The notes: generated from the sequence alone by a model not told the origin. A stretch of DNA of 64,000 nucleotides from Neospora caninum Liverpool (GCF_000208865.1 NC_018398.1:124001-188000), one strand, 5' to 3'. Positions 24,055 to 37,900 are shown, counted from the first letter of the stretch. Made by a program: numbers and translations.

Positions 24055-26740
24055 GCAGGCACGTCGAGACACCGAAAAGGCGGGGGCTCACAACTGAACT
24101 GTTGCATCCAAAGCTTTCCACGGGAACGACCAGTCGTGAAAGTAGAAAAACGAAAATGGTAAAAATCCCACCTGGATGAGGTGGAACCCAACACTAAGAC
24201 TCCAACAGGAGATAGGTCACTAGGTCGCAGGAGACAGCTGCCCATACCTGCGGCTGGAACGGGAGTATATGCATGCGGATACTGTGGGTTGGCCTTTCGC
24301 CTGGTGGCATATCCCGGCCGAAGTGTGAAAACGTCCACGGCACAGGTATACAACCTGTGTGCAGGACGTTATATTTGATATCAAAAAGTAGTAACGAGAT
24401 AAAGAGACGATAGACGTGCGTCACGTCGTGCGCGACCCTCGTACTAACGTGGGTCACACCGCAGAGCACTTCACCCGTGTAGTTCCCGACTGAGTTAGTG
24501 CGGCGGACTCATCACCTACTCATGCATGGCATGGATCAACGTGTCACAGGACACATGTGCTTGGCCTGGACCCGCCCTCTGCCGATATGACATTTTGCCG
24601 ATTTCTATCCACGAAGCGAGCATTAGTGCAACGCCGCTCCTCCGTTTCGCTACCACGTTTGAGAACGCCTGATCATGTACCTTCATCCACTTCTTGTGTT
24701 CGCGTATATGCCGCGGTGGACGTCAACAAAGCGCATTCTTTTGTGCTATGCGTTCTCTCGCAATCTCCCACGATTTCGCTGCCTGATTTTACTCTTCACC
24801 GCAGTTATAGGGGGAAACTGTACAATGAAATCGGTGCAGCCTTTTCGGCGGGTGAGTTTGTGTGCCGCAGGCCCCCATGCGCAGTAGACGGTGTCTGTAG
24901 TTTATGGGTCGTGCTTTGCACAACCCACCTGGCCTGAGATAGCATTACGGCAGAGGACCACAACATCCAAGAACCAAGTGAACATTGAAAACACAAGTGA
25001 CAATATGCTGCGGGCACCCGGCGCGCAGGCGTCCTGTTTTGAACAATGGTAGGCACCCCGTAAGAATCAGTTCGCACGTCCCGCCCACTTTCTTACTACA
25101 AGAATGCCAGCAGAGAAAAACCGGGTTTCCTGCATTAGCGCACACGGTGCATCCCTGACAACAAAAAGGGTTCAAGACTCTCGTGAACGGTCGACGGTAA
25201 CCCAGCTTTCTATTAAATGCAGTGCTGTACCAATAACCGTAGTGCTCCCCCTCATAATGCTTCAGAAGAGATGATCATCCCGCAGGCGTGGTGTATTGAA
25301 GCCGACTACCGCAGTTACAGAGCAACCCACATGCCAAGCCGATGAAGACGCCGTGGGAAGACTGCTGCAACGCCAGTGCACCCCAAGAATTCTGTGGGAC
25401 ACTAGCATCCACGGCAAATTGCGAGTAACTTGATTTCAACCATTGTAATGGAAACCCGGTATGACCGTGAAGGCAGGGCATGTTGCGGGTGTACACAGCC
25501 ATCAAGAGAGCACATTTTGGGAAACCTCGTGGAACTTGTGGACCACAGCATCTCTTGCATTTGCAGCGACTCTAAGATATGCTGCCTGAGCGAATCGTGT
25601 TGTTTTCTGGTGGCCCCTTTCACCGATAGGTGTGCGGCACTAGTTAGGTTCACGAGTGACCCTGGCCGCCTCAGCGATGTGCTGTAGCTGTGTCGCGGAG
25701 ACGCAAAAGATCGAGGCCGGAACAGAGAGCGTTCAAAACACTTATCCTGCATAAAACCGAAACCTGGTCTACGCATGTCTTACAGGTCGCGAATAGCAGA
25801 TACATCTCGAAGCCGTCTCTGTGTTGACAGGGACACACCAGGCGTACACAAACCAGTAGTTTGTAGGTCATCACTCTCGTTTCTTTCGCTCTGGAGGATG
25901 CGGGCACAGACAGGGACCGGAGGACCAGAAGACCCTGAAGAATCACTCCCCAGATGTTTTGGAGGAAGCATCTTTTTCAAGTTGTGTACGCATTTTCCAT
26001 TATACGCAGCCTGGTATGAGAGATAGCTGGGCAGATGTGGCTCATAAGGGGAAAACTGTTGTGATACACGTAAAGACTGATGGCAATTTGGCCTCTTATA
26101 TGCTCACTTGACGCACTGCTAGCTTTGCATTGTTGCACACCGCAAGACCCTCAACCTTGCACTGTGGATTCTGTGAGATAGTTTTTGGGGACTACGAAAG
26201 CAAAGCCACCTAATGTGTGGGATCAACTGCAACTCTTCTGTTGGCATTGCCATGGCCGTATTTTTTTCTCTTTTGTTCGTGACCAAATTGTGACACATCC
26301 AACCTTCTGCAAAGCAGTACACTGCCTGTGCCTCCAGCAGAGAAACGTCATTTCGCTGCGCATTAAGAGCTCAAAGAGTCAGCAGATATGAAACACGAAA
26401 CCAGCTGCGAATTCGGACGGTGCGCGCAGCTCGCTGCGGGCTACGGACACCTGTCTGGTAGGCTGTGGTACGCAGACCTGCGTCAGCGCCACGCCGCCAG
26501 TCTCTATCATTTCTCAATTTGTTACCAGTATGAATCCTATGGAAGATGGCAGCATACAGAAAAGCATGTACTTTGACATAATCCATGATAAGGAAGCCCA
26601 CTGCCAGCAGACACGGTTTAGTGGTTAGTAGTCGCAGCTACCCAAATTTCTGTGTGAGTCAGCAGCCCGTAGAGAAGCAGCAGGGAAATTGTCAACAAGC
26701 TTGAGGGTAGTGATGGCAATATCATCAATTTCACGATAAA
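24055..26740. other. Divergent intergenic stretch between CysRS and the first DAP-motif gene
   Basis: This contains the 5' ends of the leftward CysRS gene and the rightward gene at 26741. The open frames are short (mostly under 130 codons) with no splice-supported exon. I see no further gene, tRNA or repeat. Confidence 0.4.
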
Positions 26741-27976
26741 ATGAGTGAGAAGATCTTGATCGTCGATACCCTCGATCGCGCTGCAGGGTCTCAGTGCAGC
26801 CGCCTAAGTAAAGTCTTGCACAAGCTTGGTCTTGCAGGTAGCTCGGCGGGGCTGCGAGAAGCGGTAAGACGAAAGCTGTTTGCCGACGTATTCCCTACTC
26901 TCAGTGGCGTCCGGTCATACCAACCTGATCAGGTCTGTTTTCGGCGCTAGGCCACCCCACGTACCCTGGAAAACCTCACCTGGAGCTGCAGCAGCAAGTA
27001 GCAAACCACACCGAAGACACAGTAATGTTGAACTCCTGTTAAGTTATAAGCTCAAGCGTACCCAATTCTGCTGTTGATGTCTGTGCTGCAGGGCCGAAGC
27101 AAGCTGGCGGCTCCGGAATGCAAAGAAAGTCGGCGGATACAGGTCGCGACTCGGCATCGTAGTTCGAGGGGTGATGCCGGGGAGAACGATACAGAGGACG
27201 ACAAGTGCAGTTTTGGCTGTTTTGGCCCGTTCACATCACGACGGCCACGCCCTCAGGGAGCAGCTTCTCCAAGGAGGAATGCCAACACTTCCTCAAAAGC
27301 CCGGTTAAGCTCGCGGAAAGATGAATCCCAGTCATTACCGGGCAACTCCAGTTATGCACGCATAACGAGCAGAAGACGCTTTAAAACGAGGAGTGCCACA
27401 CGGGCTCGCCATCCTGAGGTGAAGCACGGCACGGAGGATGAAACAGTCGCGCTGTCACAGGAGGCATGTTGCTGCCGCTCCGCTGATGCTGGAAGACGTC
27501 GTGGGGTGGCATGTTTCGAAGCAGCGAGGAATACAGCACTTCGGTGGTCAGCACACTGTCGTGCAGAAGAAAATTGTGATATGTGTAAATTCGTGGCTCA
27601 TCGTCCCCTCTCCAAACCACAGCTGAAGGTAGATGGCAGGGTCCTGAAGCCGGCGCTCGTCACAAGGGGCTGCTGTGCGAGTCGCTTCTTCCAATCGGAT
27701 ATCCGATCGGGGTATGCAGGGGCTGACATCGTCAAGCACAAAGCGAAGCAGGTTATTGTTGATGCCGTCGTCTATGTTTGCCAGTATTCACCTGAGGATG
27801 CGCCCAAAGACGTCCGCAGTTCTAACGTCCAGTGTATACCGGTTATCGTGCTCACACATCCCGAGGCGATAACGAGGGAGGCAGAGTCGAAACTTATTCT
27901 GGGGGCCACCCCAAGCGAGAAAATTGTTGGTGAATGTCCGGACGCCGGGAGCGTGGCTAATCAAATGGAAACATGA
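26741..27976 (+). CDS. Hypothetical protein, DAP-motif family member A
   Basis: Two exons, 26741-26932 and 27092-27976, joined in phase 0 (CAG|gtctgt ... gctgcag|GGC), 358 aa. The ATG sits in an AAAATG context, favourable in apicomplexans. There is no signal peptide or clear membrane segment. Most of the protein is basic and Arg/Ser-rich with scattered cysteines. Near the C-terminus, residues 294-308 read CQYSPEDAPKDVRSS, preceded by alternating hydrophobics (VIVDAVVYV) that suggest a beta strand. The same motif occurs in the next gene on this strand, so the two are paralogues. I do not recognise the family and assign no function. The exon 1 donor is less than ideal, so the first exon could differ. 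Confidence 0.55.
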
Positions 27977-29802
27977 GATGATTCCCTTGTCTTTCGTTAC
28001 GCAAAATTCTGGGGGACCAGAGGTTTGCTTACCATCGGAACATCGATGTCGTCCATTTTATCTACACCACAAAAGGTGCGTTCCTGCCGGTGTGACCAAG
28101 TTGAGGGACCGAGGAACTGCCCTCCGCTTTGTCTTTTCTCGAGAAATCACTTTTTCGTTTTGCGTAATGCTTGATACAAGGAGTTGTCATAGGCCTGTTC
28201 GCGAGGCACGGTCACAACTGGCGTTGCTGTAATACGTTGCTGATGATGTGGGCATCTGGACTGGAAGATGCACAGCCTATACAGCGAAGGGTTACGACTT
28301 TGTCTCCCCCTAGTAACCTATCGAAATAGTAGAAACGAAAGGCTAAAAACACAGTAGGGCTCCGTGGTAAAAGCATGCGAACCCAACGGTACGCAGTGGC
28401 ACCTGTCGTGAGTCACACCAGATAGGAAAACCGTACCTAATATATGTGGCTCACAGAATGAAAAAAGTACCCACTTGCCAGTAACCCACTAAAGAGAGAA
28501 TTTAGTGCATATCAAACAATTGTCCTTTCTATATCAGCTGTGGCTAGTTTTGTTCGATGCCGCCAACCAGCACTGAATGTACCGTTATAGAGTCGCCAGT
28601 GGCACTCCACCGGACCCTCTCTTGTCTGTGTGGCATGTTTGGCAATGAAAAACGGAACACAGAGTCTTGACATCATTGGTCACGAGAGTGTTTGTAGTGG
28701 CAGCCTCCTATCGCAACGCACTGCCGAACGAAGCAATCGCATTCTCCGTCTACGGGCTTTTTGGATTCTCCCCTACCTCTGCGACATTCCACCAATTAGA
28801 ACCTCTGCATATTACAAAAGGTGTCAGCAGCTTCAGAGCTCGCAGATACCGGTCTCGTGGCTGCCTGTAAAAACTGGTGGTGAACTGTCCCTCCCGAGAC
28901 TAGTGACAGTACCTTTTGGTGGGTGACACTAACAGGGAGTAAGGTGTATCACCGGATCCGAAACGTAACCAATCGAGTGGATTCTTGTGTGGGCATTTGA
29001 AATGTACAGGCGACATCTTGCCGTGTTGTCAGAATCGTTCATCGAGAAAGGCAAGCCTCTCAAACCGCGATAGTTTTGTTGGACAAGGGATGGCGTGAGC
29101 AGTAGAAATGAGCACGGGTGCAACACCATCATAGTCGGTTTCTGTGGCCTGGCAACACAAGCAATCGGTTCATGGACAACGCTCCCTGGACCACGGTCGG
29201 GGTACTGTCACTGCTTGACCAGTCGGCTGCCGAGTACGCTGGTCAGCCAAACTTTGTGGGCAGGATGCTCATCGTACTCTAAGGAGTCAGGAATCCCTCG
29301 ACAGTAAGCCTACGCCCAGAGTGTCTGCCTTGTCAGTTGCCAAAAGCTGGAAGAATAGATCATGATCATTCTGATCAACCTAGGCGTAGTCTGACTGTAG
29401 GGTGAAAGGAGGATTCGCCCGATTCCTACCGTCTGCCTCGAATTTACTTTCCATTTTGCCGGCTACTGGTCGCAGGACCTTCCGTTCTTCGCCGAAAGCA
29501 AGGGAATCGGCCTGGGCTCACGAGCATCCTCGTCTAGACCTCCAAGCATGGCTTTGTCGTCGGGTGCCGACGATACGACCATTTCAACAGTTCTAACACG
29601 CTGAAAATGAAACCGTTTCACAACTCACGTTTGACTGCCAATCATTCGTTTTATCAGTGTTTTGGGAGTTGTGGTTCATACGACGCACATGGTGGTCGTC
29701 ATCCTGAGTGAGGGGCACAGGTTATTTTTTCATCGGGGCGGTAACGTAGCTTTAGCAGCAGCGGCCGTATCCTTGCCGCCGCACACGTCAGCGAGCATTT
29801 AA
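27977..29802. other. Spacer between the two DAP-motif genes
   Basis: About 1.8 kb separates the two paralogues, which point the same way. It should hold the 3' UTR of the first and the promoter of the second. Open frames at 28630-28926 and 29402-29596 lack motifs and splice support. I see no gene. Confidence 0.4.
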
Positions 29803-30833
29803 ATGGCTCATCCAATGCCTGGCCTCAGGAAGCAGCTGCGTGGTGCTGCCAAGCTGGGCAGTCTCTTGAAGAATATCGTCCTCAAATTCGTAAGCAACCG
29901 ACAAACGACGCAGTACAGGTCACCCGTGTCCTGCACCTTCTTGCGGGGGCTCTCTGTGATTCTTTATGAGCGATGAATTAGAGGAACTAGATTGTTTCTG
30001 TGGTCTGCAGTAGAAATGACTTTGGCTTACAACCTGATGTTCTTCCTGAATAGATGCGTTTCCACGTCATCTTCAGTTAAACACTTGAGTGGTTTCCTGT
30101 TTTGCAGTTCACGAGGGGTCAGTCTTCATCATCTGCCGAGCCAACACTTCATAAGCACCCATTCTTCTCTTCTGTCCCACGTTCGAGGCGGTCCCTTCAC
30201 TACATACAGGAGTACTCGTCTCCAATGGGCCCGCTCAGGCCCGCTATCTCGCAGCTGGTCAGCGTAGACTCGCGCTTCTTAAGCGTTCGCGCCCAAGGCT
30301 TGAGTAGCTTCTCCGTTCCTGCAGCGAGCGAAGCGATGTCGGAGACAGTTCCAGCAGGAGCCCGCACTGGATACGAAGAGACAGCCTTGCCGATGTCTCG
30401 GTTGCCACTAACGGGGCCGCAGCTGCCTCTGCATTCAAATAGTACTAATATTGCTGGTAGAGTCAAGCCTTACATCGCGCTAAAAGATTCCCTTCACAGC
30501 ACAGTTACCTGCGGAACACCGACCTCACAAGAAAAGCCTCAGCTTCCAACGCCGTCAAAAAAGAAAGACCGTCGCGTTCAGTTGAACATGACCATTCAGA
30601 TTTGCGAGTACTTCCCCCTTGACGCTCCTGATGACATACGGCTTTCAGAGAATGCCACAGATCGACTACTGTCAGCTCATCCCGACATGCATAACCAACG
30701 CCCTCTCGGACGGTTGAGTCTTCGGAAAATTGAAGTCACGTTTGGACGCGATACTGCCCAAGATCATAAAGCGGTGACTACAGACACCATTCCAGCCACA
30801 CCCGTTCAGTCTCCGGTGGCCATTTCTGAGTAA
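29803..30833 (+). CDS. Hypothetical protein, DAP-motif family member B
   Basis: Two exons, 29803-29889 and 30108-30833, joined in phase 0 (AAATTC|gtaagc ... tgttttgcag|TTC), 270 aa. Both splice sites are strong and the start context is AAATGG. The first exon encodes a short basic amphipathic-looking helix (GLRKQLRGAAKLGSLLKNIV), which could be a membrane-binding or organelle-targeting element. The middle is Ser/Pro-rich and unstructured-looking. The C-terminal part has KKKDRRVQLNMTIQICEY followed by FPLDAPDDIRLS (about residues 180-209), matching the motif of the upstream paralogue at nine of fifteen positions. The two-exon layout is also shared. No known domain is recognised. Confidence 0.65.
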
Positions 30834-32010
30834 TCCTAAAGCACAACGGAAAACGGAGACGAGACGTCAGATGTGGCATCAACAGGAACATCCGGCTGCT
30901 GTCGCATGAATGCTGTCAATACTTACAACACAGGTATCTGCCACATCGTTACGTTCTTGTTGAGGCGCCAGTTTGCGACCGTTCGAAGGCTGGTGGAAAA
31001 CGGCAGTTCCATCTACCTCTAGGTGGTGAATTGAGTTTTCCTGTACTGATACTATCTTTCCCTTTGCCAAACCGGACGCGAAGAGAGTAACGATCTTCAT
31101 ACAACAGCAATGAATTTACACTACAAAAATGCCCCTGTTTTCCATACTAGCGACTCGAACCTGTTGGACTGCTAGTTAGCAGCGGGACAGCTAACCGCTC
31201 GTGGGTCCTCAAACACGTTGACAAATAAATCGATGAACGAACGTTTTTCATCAGCTCTTGCATCAGTCAGACAGGCATCATCATATGCATTCGACAGCAG
31301 GCCGCTTCACCTTTCAAATGGTAGACCGGCTGAGTACACCACTAGACCTTCAGTAGCATAGACGGACTCTGTGCTCATCACACCCTTCACCATCTGCAAA
31401 CGCCATGGGGGTACTGCACACTTGAACCTCCAGACAGCGATGCCTCAAACGAAAAGCGCTGACCACTAACGGCACAAGAGGAAATACAAAGCCTTGGGTT
31501 GATCGCTTCTACACATGAAAACTGAGTTGAAATCTTCCCGTTACACAATTACGTGTCGCTCAGCTGACAATCGATATATCATCAAGGGGGACAAGTAATA
31601 CGAAGAAAACGGAGAATAGGCACGTGGCGTGGCGTAACATGTGATCAGACATCCCCGCTGTTCATGGCCACGCACTGTAGTGGTAATCAGCTACATCTTC
31701 TTAGGCTCAACGCTTCACCCTGGGTGCGTGCTGAGGGTGCCCCACAGAAAAAGATGGAAGCACGGCGAGACAGAACCGCTAACCCCATACGCCAGTAACT
31801 CGTGTACCACGCAACATAGATCTACCCGATATGGGAGGAAGCCGACTGCACCGGGGGCACGTTGCTTATGCTTGGGACGCACTAACAACAAAATTATCGG
31901 TGGCACTGATTCATGAAGCCCATCCCAAAACAGTTGTTGCGACATCAATAACCAGTACCTACCCTTCTTTTCTACGCGAGACTTTCGCAGTCAAAAAGCA
32001 GTCCATATAC
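30834..32010. other. Intergenic stretch between convergent 3' ends
   Basis: Between the stop of the plus-strand DAP-motif gene B and the stop of the minus-strand secreted-protein gene; expected to be 3' UTRs. Frames around 31641-31948 are short and uninformative. No gene seen. Confidence 0.45.
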
Positions 32011-34913
32011 TTAGGCTTCATCGAGAACAACAAATAGAGTGCCTCGCCTCAGTCGTGTTGATATTTCATCACCTTTAGCTGCTCCAATGACGTCGCCTAC
32101 GATGTCGTTCAGCTCCTGTTGTGCTAGTCGTTTTTTGACTGCTCTCCAGGCGCCTCGTATTGCGTGATATTTGATCAGCAAAACCGCTGCAGCGACACTT
32201 GCTCCTGCACCGTATAGCCCACCACCTTTCAGCAAAACGGCGTTGGCAGCTCCCCTCAATCCAGACGTGTTAACAGCAGCCCTGATGACGCGACTATCCA
32301 AGATTGTGTCCGCAGAAGCGACACCAGCTGCCGTCACTAGGTTGTACGGATTCACACTTGCACTTAAGCTGGAAATCTCCCCTATACGGAAACTTGCTCT
32401 TACACGATCCGGCAACAGGCCAACGCCGTAATTCCACACGTTGACCCCGCGTTGACTATCTCGTCGATACCCCTTTACTATTGACCCCACTGACAACAGT
32501 GTTGTCGCTCCCAGAAGGCCTGCGATAATCCAGGGTTTGCGGGAGCGCCGTTTGGTTATAAGCTGGCCCTGACCAGAGAGCCGACGGACTGCATTCAGAC
32601 GCACAGGAAAAGAAAAGTGTAGACCATTTGCATTCAGTATCGTGAGTGCTTGGCGCGTGTGCTGCAGTACCTGTGCAAGTGGTAAAAAGTCGCGACAGGG
32701 TCCAGGTGGCGATACCTTGGCTACGGGCTTAATAAAGGCATTCAGCAGCTGAAAAAAAAACAAAATATATAATCAAGAGATGACCATCCCACACCCATTT
32801 CATCCTCCCTTTCTGTAACTCGGGTGCGGCCTGGTTTCTCCGGACCTCATTGACTTCCCCGCGTACTATGACCACGCGAGCCTTGAACTTACTGGTCTTC
32901 TTAATAAGGCTCTCCCAAGCCGAGCACTTGAGAAGAACAGGACCAGTACGTGTATTCCTCTGCAGCCACCACTTTCGTTTCGCAGTGAAGGAACCCAGGA
33001 CCAAGGCACTTTGAACAACAGGTGGGCCGAAGACAGAGGCGTAATAGACGACAGTCGTCCCCTCCTTCATTACGTGGGCGACAGCATGAGTGCTCTCCCG
33101 CAGGGACAAGGTAACCTCCAGCAAGCTAGTGTTCTGCTGGGAACCACGAAACGCCCGAACATTAACGACGTCCACCTTCTCTTGGAAAGGACCGGTGCGG
33201 AAGACTGAGTGACGCACAAGCATATAGAAGGGTGCCGACGGAGCAAAATGAAACAAAAAAAACAGCTAGAACTAAAACCTTGATGCGGGACCAGCACACA
33301 CCGACCCGGACACTTCGCATACTGGCTTGGTGTATATATTGCACATAAGAAGGCACGACCCCCCCGTTTCCTTCTGCTATTCATCGCTGAGCAGTTGACC
33401 CGCGCACCGTTTACTGGATGGTCGTGAACACAGCAGCTGAACCCGATTTATGAACTAGCTGCACATCACGGTACGATTCCTTCATGGCAACAACAATAGG
33501 ATATGTGCTGACGACTACTCTTTTCCCCTGGCATTGAAAACCGTGACCCACTACCAAGGCACCCCGACGCATATCTAGAAACTTGGAAAAACCGCATCGA
33601 CCTGATAAAGCAGCAGAAATGCGGAACACATCCATCAACGCATGTAAGGTTACCTGGTGCTTGGCTACCCGTTTCCAATGGCTTAGGAAAGAAGACTGGC
33701 TGGTATCCTCGGCCAATACAAGCTAACAGGCCAACATCATTAATTGCTGGCTTCTTATTGCCGTGGAAAGCCAAGGCTGATCCAGGGATGGAGAGCAGAA
33801 AAGACCCAAACTTCCAGGTGGGATACGTTAGAGAGACGAAATGGAAAACGATGCCGTCGTCGTCCTCACCCACAGATAACAGCTGGACAACTTGGTACGT
33901 AGCATCTGAAAAGCGACAACACAAAACAAAGCAATCCAGGACACGAGTGTCAGTGCTCCCTGCTCACACCTTATAATGTGAATCAGCGACGTTTTGCTTC
34001 AACACGCTTCGAGGACACCGATGCCTTGTGCCCAGAACGTGTCGACACATGCCGTTGTTACATTGTTATTGTTGCCAAGAGTGAATGATGTAGCATACAT
34101 ATGTGTCTATTAAAACATGTACGCACAAAAAATCAGAGTTTCACGCAGCCCTACCACCTGTCGAGACTCGAAAACTGAAGCTGTTGAGAACGATGGATTC
34201 AACCGTCCGCCTGCGTAGTTCGCGAGAATGTCAAAACCGGGTCCCTCTCTTCAGCAACCAGACCCTGTCCCGAAATGAGGAGTGCTGATCTCGCGTCCAT
34301 CATGCAACTTGTCTTCACGACCGTACCACGCAGACGCCTTCTCTGCCATTCTGGGGATATTAGGCTAACGCATGAAAAGGTAAGTCAAACGCATCCGCTT
34401 ACCGCCAGCACAGTAGTTACACTCGAGGAATTTCCCTTCCGGCTTCAATAAAACGACGTGCTCTGCTGTTTGCAGAACAAAACCCCCAGCCATCAGTTGG
34501 TCTTCATGGCGTTTAATGGCTGTCTCGTCAAGCATATCGGAAACAGACGGAATTCGCACTCGATTCTTGAACACAGGCTCAACATTCCCTCGATGCACTT
34601 GAACACCCATTTCCGAAAGAGCTGCTCTGGTTGTGAAAACAATTTGGTATGATGCTTCCGGCGGAATACCGTCCCACGTGGGATCGCAATCGACATCGTG
34701 TGAGGCGGCCACGCTGTCATTGAGATTTTGCCGATTAGCGACTGTTGATGATCCGTCCTTCGCTATGTCAGGTGTGTCCACCTCGCCCTGTCCCTCATCA
34801 TGATCTGCAGTGATAGACGTGCGGTCTTGACCCTGAGCGGCGACTTTCGCCAAAAGGAGTAAGCAAAGCACATGGCAAGTCGTTCGATGCAACAGCATTT
34901 TAAGGGCCTTCAT
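32011..34913 (-). CDS. Predicted secreted multi-exon protein of unknown function
   Basis: Exons: 34403-34913, 33654-33905, about 33415-33601, about 32795-33204 and 32011-32748; roughly 700 aa. The N-terminus (MKALKMLLHRTTCHVLCLLLLAKVAA) is a classical signal peptide, followed by an acidic, Asp/Ser-rich linker. The first two junctions match in phase; the fourth is a 46-nt intron with a T-rich acceptor and matching phase. The third junction (33204-33415) has no fully satisfying phase match, so that boundary is unresolved. The last exon encodes a hydrophobic stretch (PWIIAGLLGATTLLSVGSIV) and a second Gly/Ala/Val-rich one (GGGLYGAGASVAAAVLLI), possible transmembrane or amphipathic helices, then a basic C-terminus. 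In a coccidian this architecture fits dense-granule or other exported proteins, but that is inference. It could be two genes if the third junction is false. Confidence 0.58.
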
Positions 34914-37900
34914 CCTGTGCGACGGTGCTCGTGAAGCGTAAAAGAAACGAACTCGAGGTCGGTGGCGAACGAAGGGAAAAAAATACTGATTTCCAACGTT
35001 TCCGCTATATCTAACTCTTTCCCTTAAATGCGAATACGTTTTTGCGTCTCAGCTGCCCAACACCACAAGACCTCAACGCACCACACGATGCTAGTCGCAT
35101 TACAAATCGTGTTCCAAGTCGCATTACGAATCGTGTTCCAGGAATCTCGCTTGACGACCAGTTGGAGGGAGAATTATTTTCTACGTCCCTCACCCGAAAA
35201 CGCCAAATCGTGGTAGTTCCCTGCTAAAAATATCTGAATTGCGACGAGACGCACGCGTTGCCTGGGTGGGGCCCGTTGAAATCTGAACCTTCGGGGTCCG
35301 TTTCTCCGACGCCTCCGTGAAACTTTTACTTGCCGGCGAGAAGCAGTGTTTGCGAAAATATTTCATTTCACCCAAAATTTGCCAGCTACGCCTGGCGATC
35401 ACGAGCAAACACGAAGTCACCACCAAATGAGTCACCACGTGGCATGTGGTGTGCCAGGGAGACGAGGCCGGTGCGTTTCATACGGGACACGGAAAGACGT
35501 ATTGTAGTTTTTCATAGATACGAACACGAGTGATCACGACTTCTCGACAAGTCGAGTAATTCTATAGCCGCGCTTGTCTCTGCTACGTTTCTCAAGCCTT
35601 TGAACAGGACAGTGAAGTTCAGCTCACTGTGAGACAGGAAAAGATTGCTGGCTTTCCAGAGGGGTCCAACCGTCACCGGACGACTAGTGACCGGAAGCTA
35701 GCTGTGACTGCGCGGCATGCGATCGTGGCAATCGAGTGCATGCACCCGCAGAACCCGCGTTTCACGTTGCCTGTGGGCTGGCGATTTACTGTCTCTCAGA
35801 GGAATTCTCAGTGCTCGATACTTCTCTTCAATGCACATACAGGCGCTTCAGAGGACACTTCTGCGCCCAGCATTGTCTGTGTGCCCACTGTCTGTTGACC
35901 ATGTAAGGAGATCTAGTTTCCATCTTCGTGCCCAAATTGCCTGTCGACCTATGAAAAGCGATGGCCCTGGTGCTGCTCAAACGGACAGAAAAGAGTTTGC
36001 TTCTATTTTAACCCATTCCATGCGATGTTTCCCTTAACTATCGTCACGGTTCCCTCTTCTTTCTCGACAGAAGCATGGGTGGTCTTGAAGTTTGAGTGGC
36101 AGGCACAGGGTTGATACGCCGGAAATAGTTGTACAGGTGGCTAAACGTTGACTCAGCTTGGTTACCCCGTACCCCGGAGAGTCTTTTCTGCTCGGAACTG
36201 TGCCTGGCAAAATGTACATCGCCAAATCCGGGCGAACGTACGCCTTTTCCCCTGCAGGCGAGCTCTCTTCCCCATCTGTGTAGTGTCTATTTGCCGCAAC
36301 GCACTTACAGCGTTTCTGTAAATGCTGTGCAAATCCATGTGTTTATGCATGTGTCGAACAATGTACCAGTCTTCATATGCTGACATTTGTCTATTTATGT
36401 ACCATTTCAATTCTGGGGGGACAACTGCATATCTACGTCAATGTTAAAAAACCTGACTTCTTTTGTGTACGTGTCTATACCATGGAGTTTCGCGTTGTTT
36501 GCAGTGACACTAAGCTGCTAGTTTCCTCTGTGCTTTCTCGCGTCTTCCATATCGTTACGTCTCGGTGAGGGCCCTTCTTTTTTTTGAGTGCTACATCGCC
36601 TGTTACCAGTGAATCGGTGAATACTCTGACAAGTGGCCGTGCGCCCCCCACGTGCAATATGATGTGTGTCCACCCCGTCTCGTGGGCTTCATGGACACGC
36701 ACGGCGGTTCTATCCTGAGCACACCTTCGCTCCATGTTATGATTTTTCCGTATTTTTTTGGGTCGACGAACGTGGGGTCAACATGATGGACAACCGTGCG
36801 CGCAGTGCCTTGTTCGAGTAACTCAGGTTTGGTCGCAGTGTCCAGGCGGCCCGTTGCGTTTTTTCCCCTAACCGTCGAAGCCGTAATCTTCTCCCTCTCG
36901 TAACGATAGCGTCATCACAATGGAAGAGCCCAGTGAGTCACAAATGGAAAGCCCTGTTGAAGGCGTGCCCGCATGCTTCAGTGTGAAAACTCGTTATCTT
37001 GCAGCTGCTCCGGATGATTGAAGGCATACATTCTCTGAGAAGTATCCGTGATTTTTTCACTGCTACGGCGTCGCAGTGAGCCTCCAGAGACCACCGTGTA
37101 GACAGACCGTCAGAACTGGAAGGGTGGGGTTTTCATGGAACAACGGATAGATCTATTGCGCCCAAGTAATCTGCTGTGTGCAAGACATGAAACGATGTGT
37201 AATCAAGGGGTAATTTTGATCATTTATTTCGTTTGCTTTTGCAAGCGATGTTAGGATTTTGTAGCGGAATACAAGACGTATAATTGCAAATTGTAAAAGT
37301 TTGCATCTTCCGCGTGATGCTTGCCTGACGGAAGGTCACTGCTCACCTTCCGTGTCTGTATCTCCTGGCATGCACGTGTCTAACGTTCGATTTTTCTGAA
37401 GCGTCACTCATGCAGAAATGGTGTAAAGACAAACGATGTAAGAGAAGACAAGAGCTTAAGTTGCTGTCACCTCAGGCGTTCCTGTGCACCGACTATTTCC
37501 AGGGCGTGCCGACGTCGAGCTTCCCGCTCTGTGGTGAATCTCCCGCCTGTTTCCGTTTCAGCACCCTTGCGTCAGACGGCCGGCAATCGGCGAAATAGCA
37601 GATGGTCTTTGGTGCAGCTGCTGAATCGTTTCTATGCAGAATCCTCGCGCAGTTCACGACCAGATGATGAACGGACGGGTGGAGACAGGGACGGAAGTAG
37701 AGAACACCGTGACAGGACGGAGTGGACGGAGGCAACTCAGGAAAGGTTTTGCGTAAGGAATTGCTGGGTCTGCGTATCAGCTGCTGCGTATCTGGTTCCT
37801 CTGGTATACGTCTTCCTTTTAAACGATGTGGTTTCCCCAAACTTCGCTGTGTTTGCTTTTTTCTTTTGTGAACGCGAGTGAGTTTTTCACAAGCAGCTCT

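Noticed and set aside
24055..24072. CysRS start at 24072
   Set aside because: That codon is GTG; the first in-frame ATG is at 24052-24054, which I used instead.
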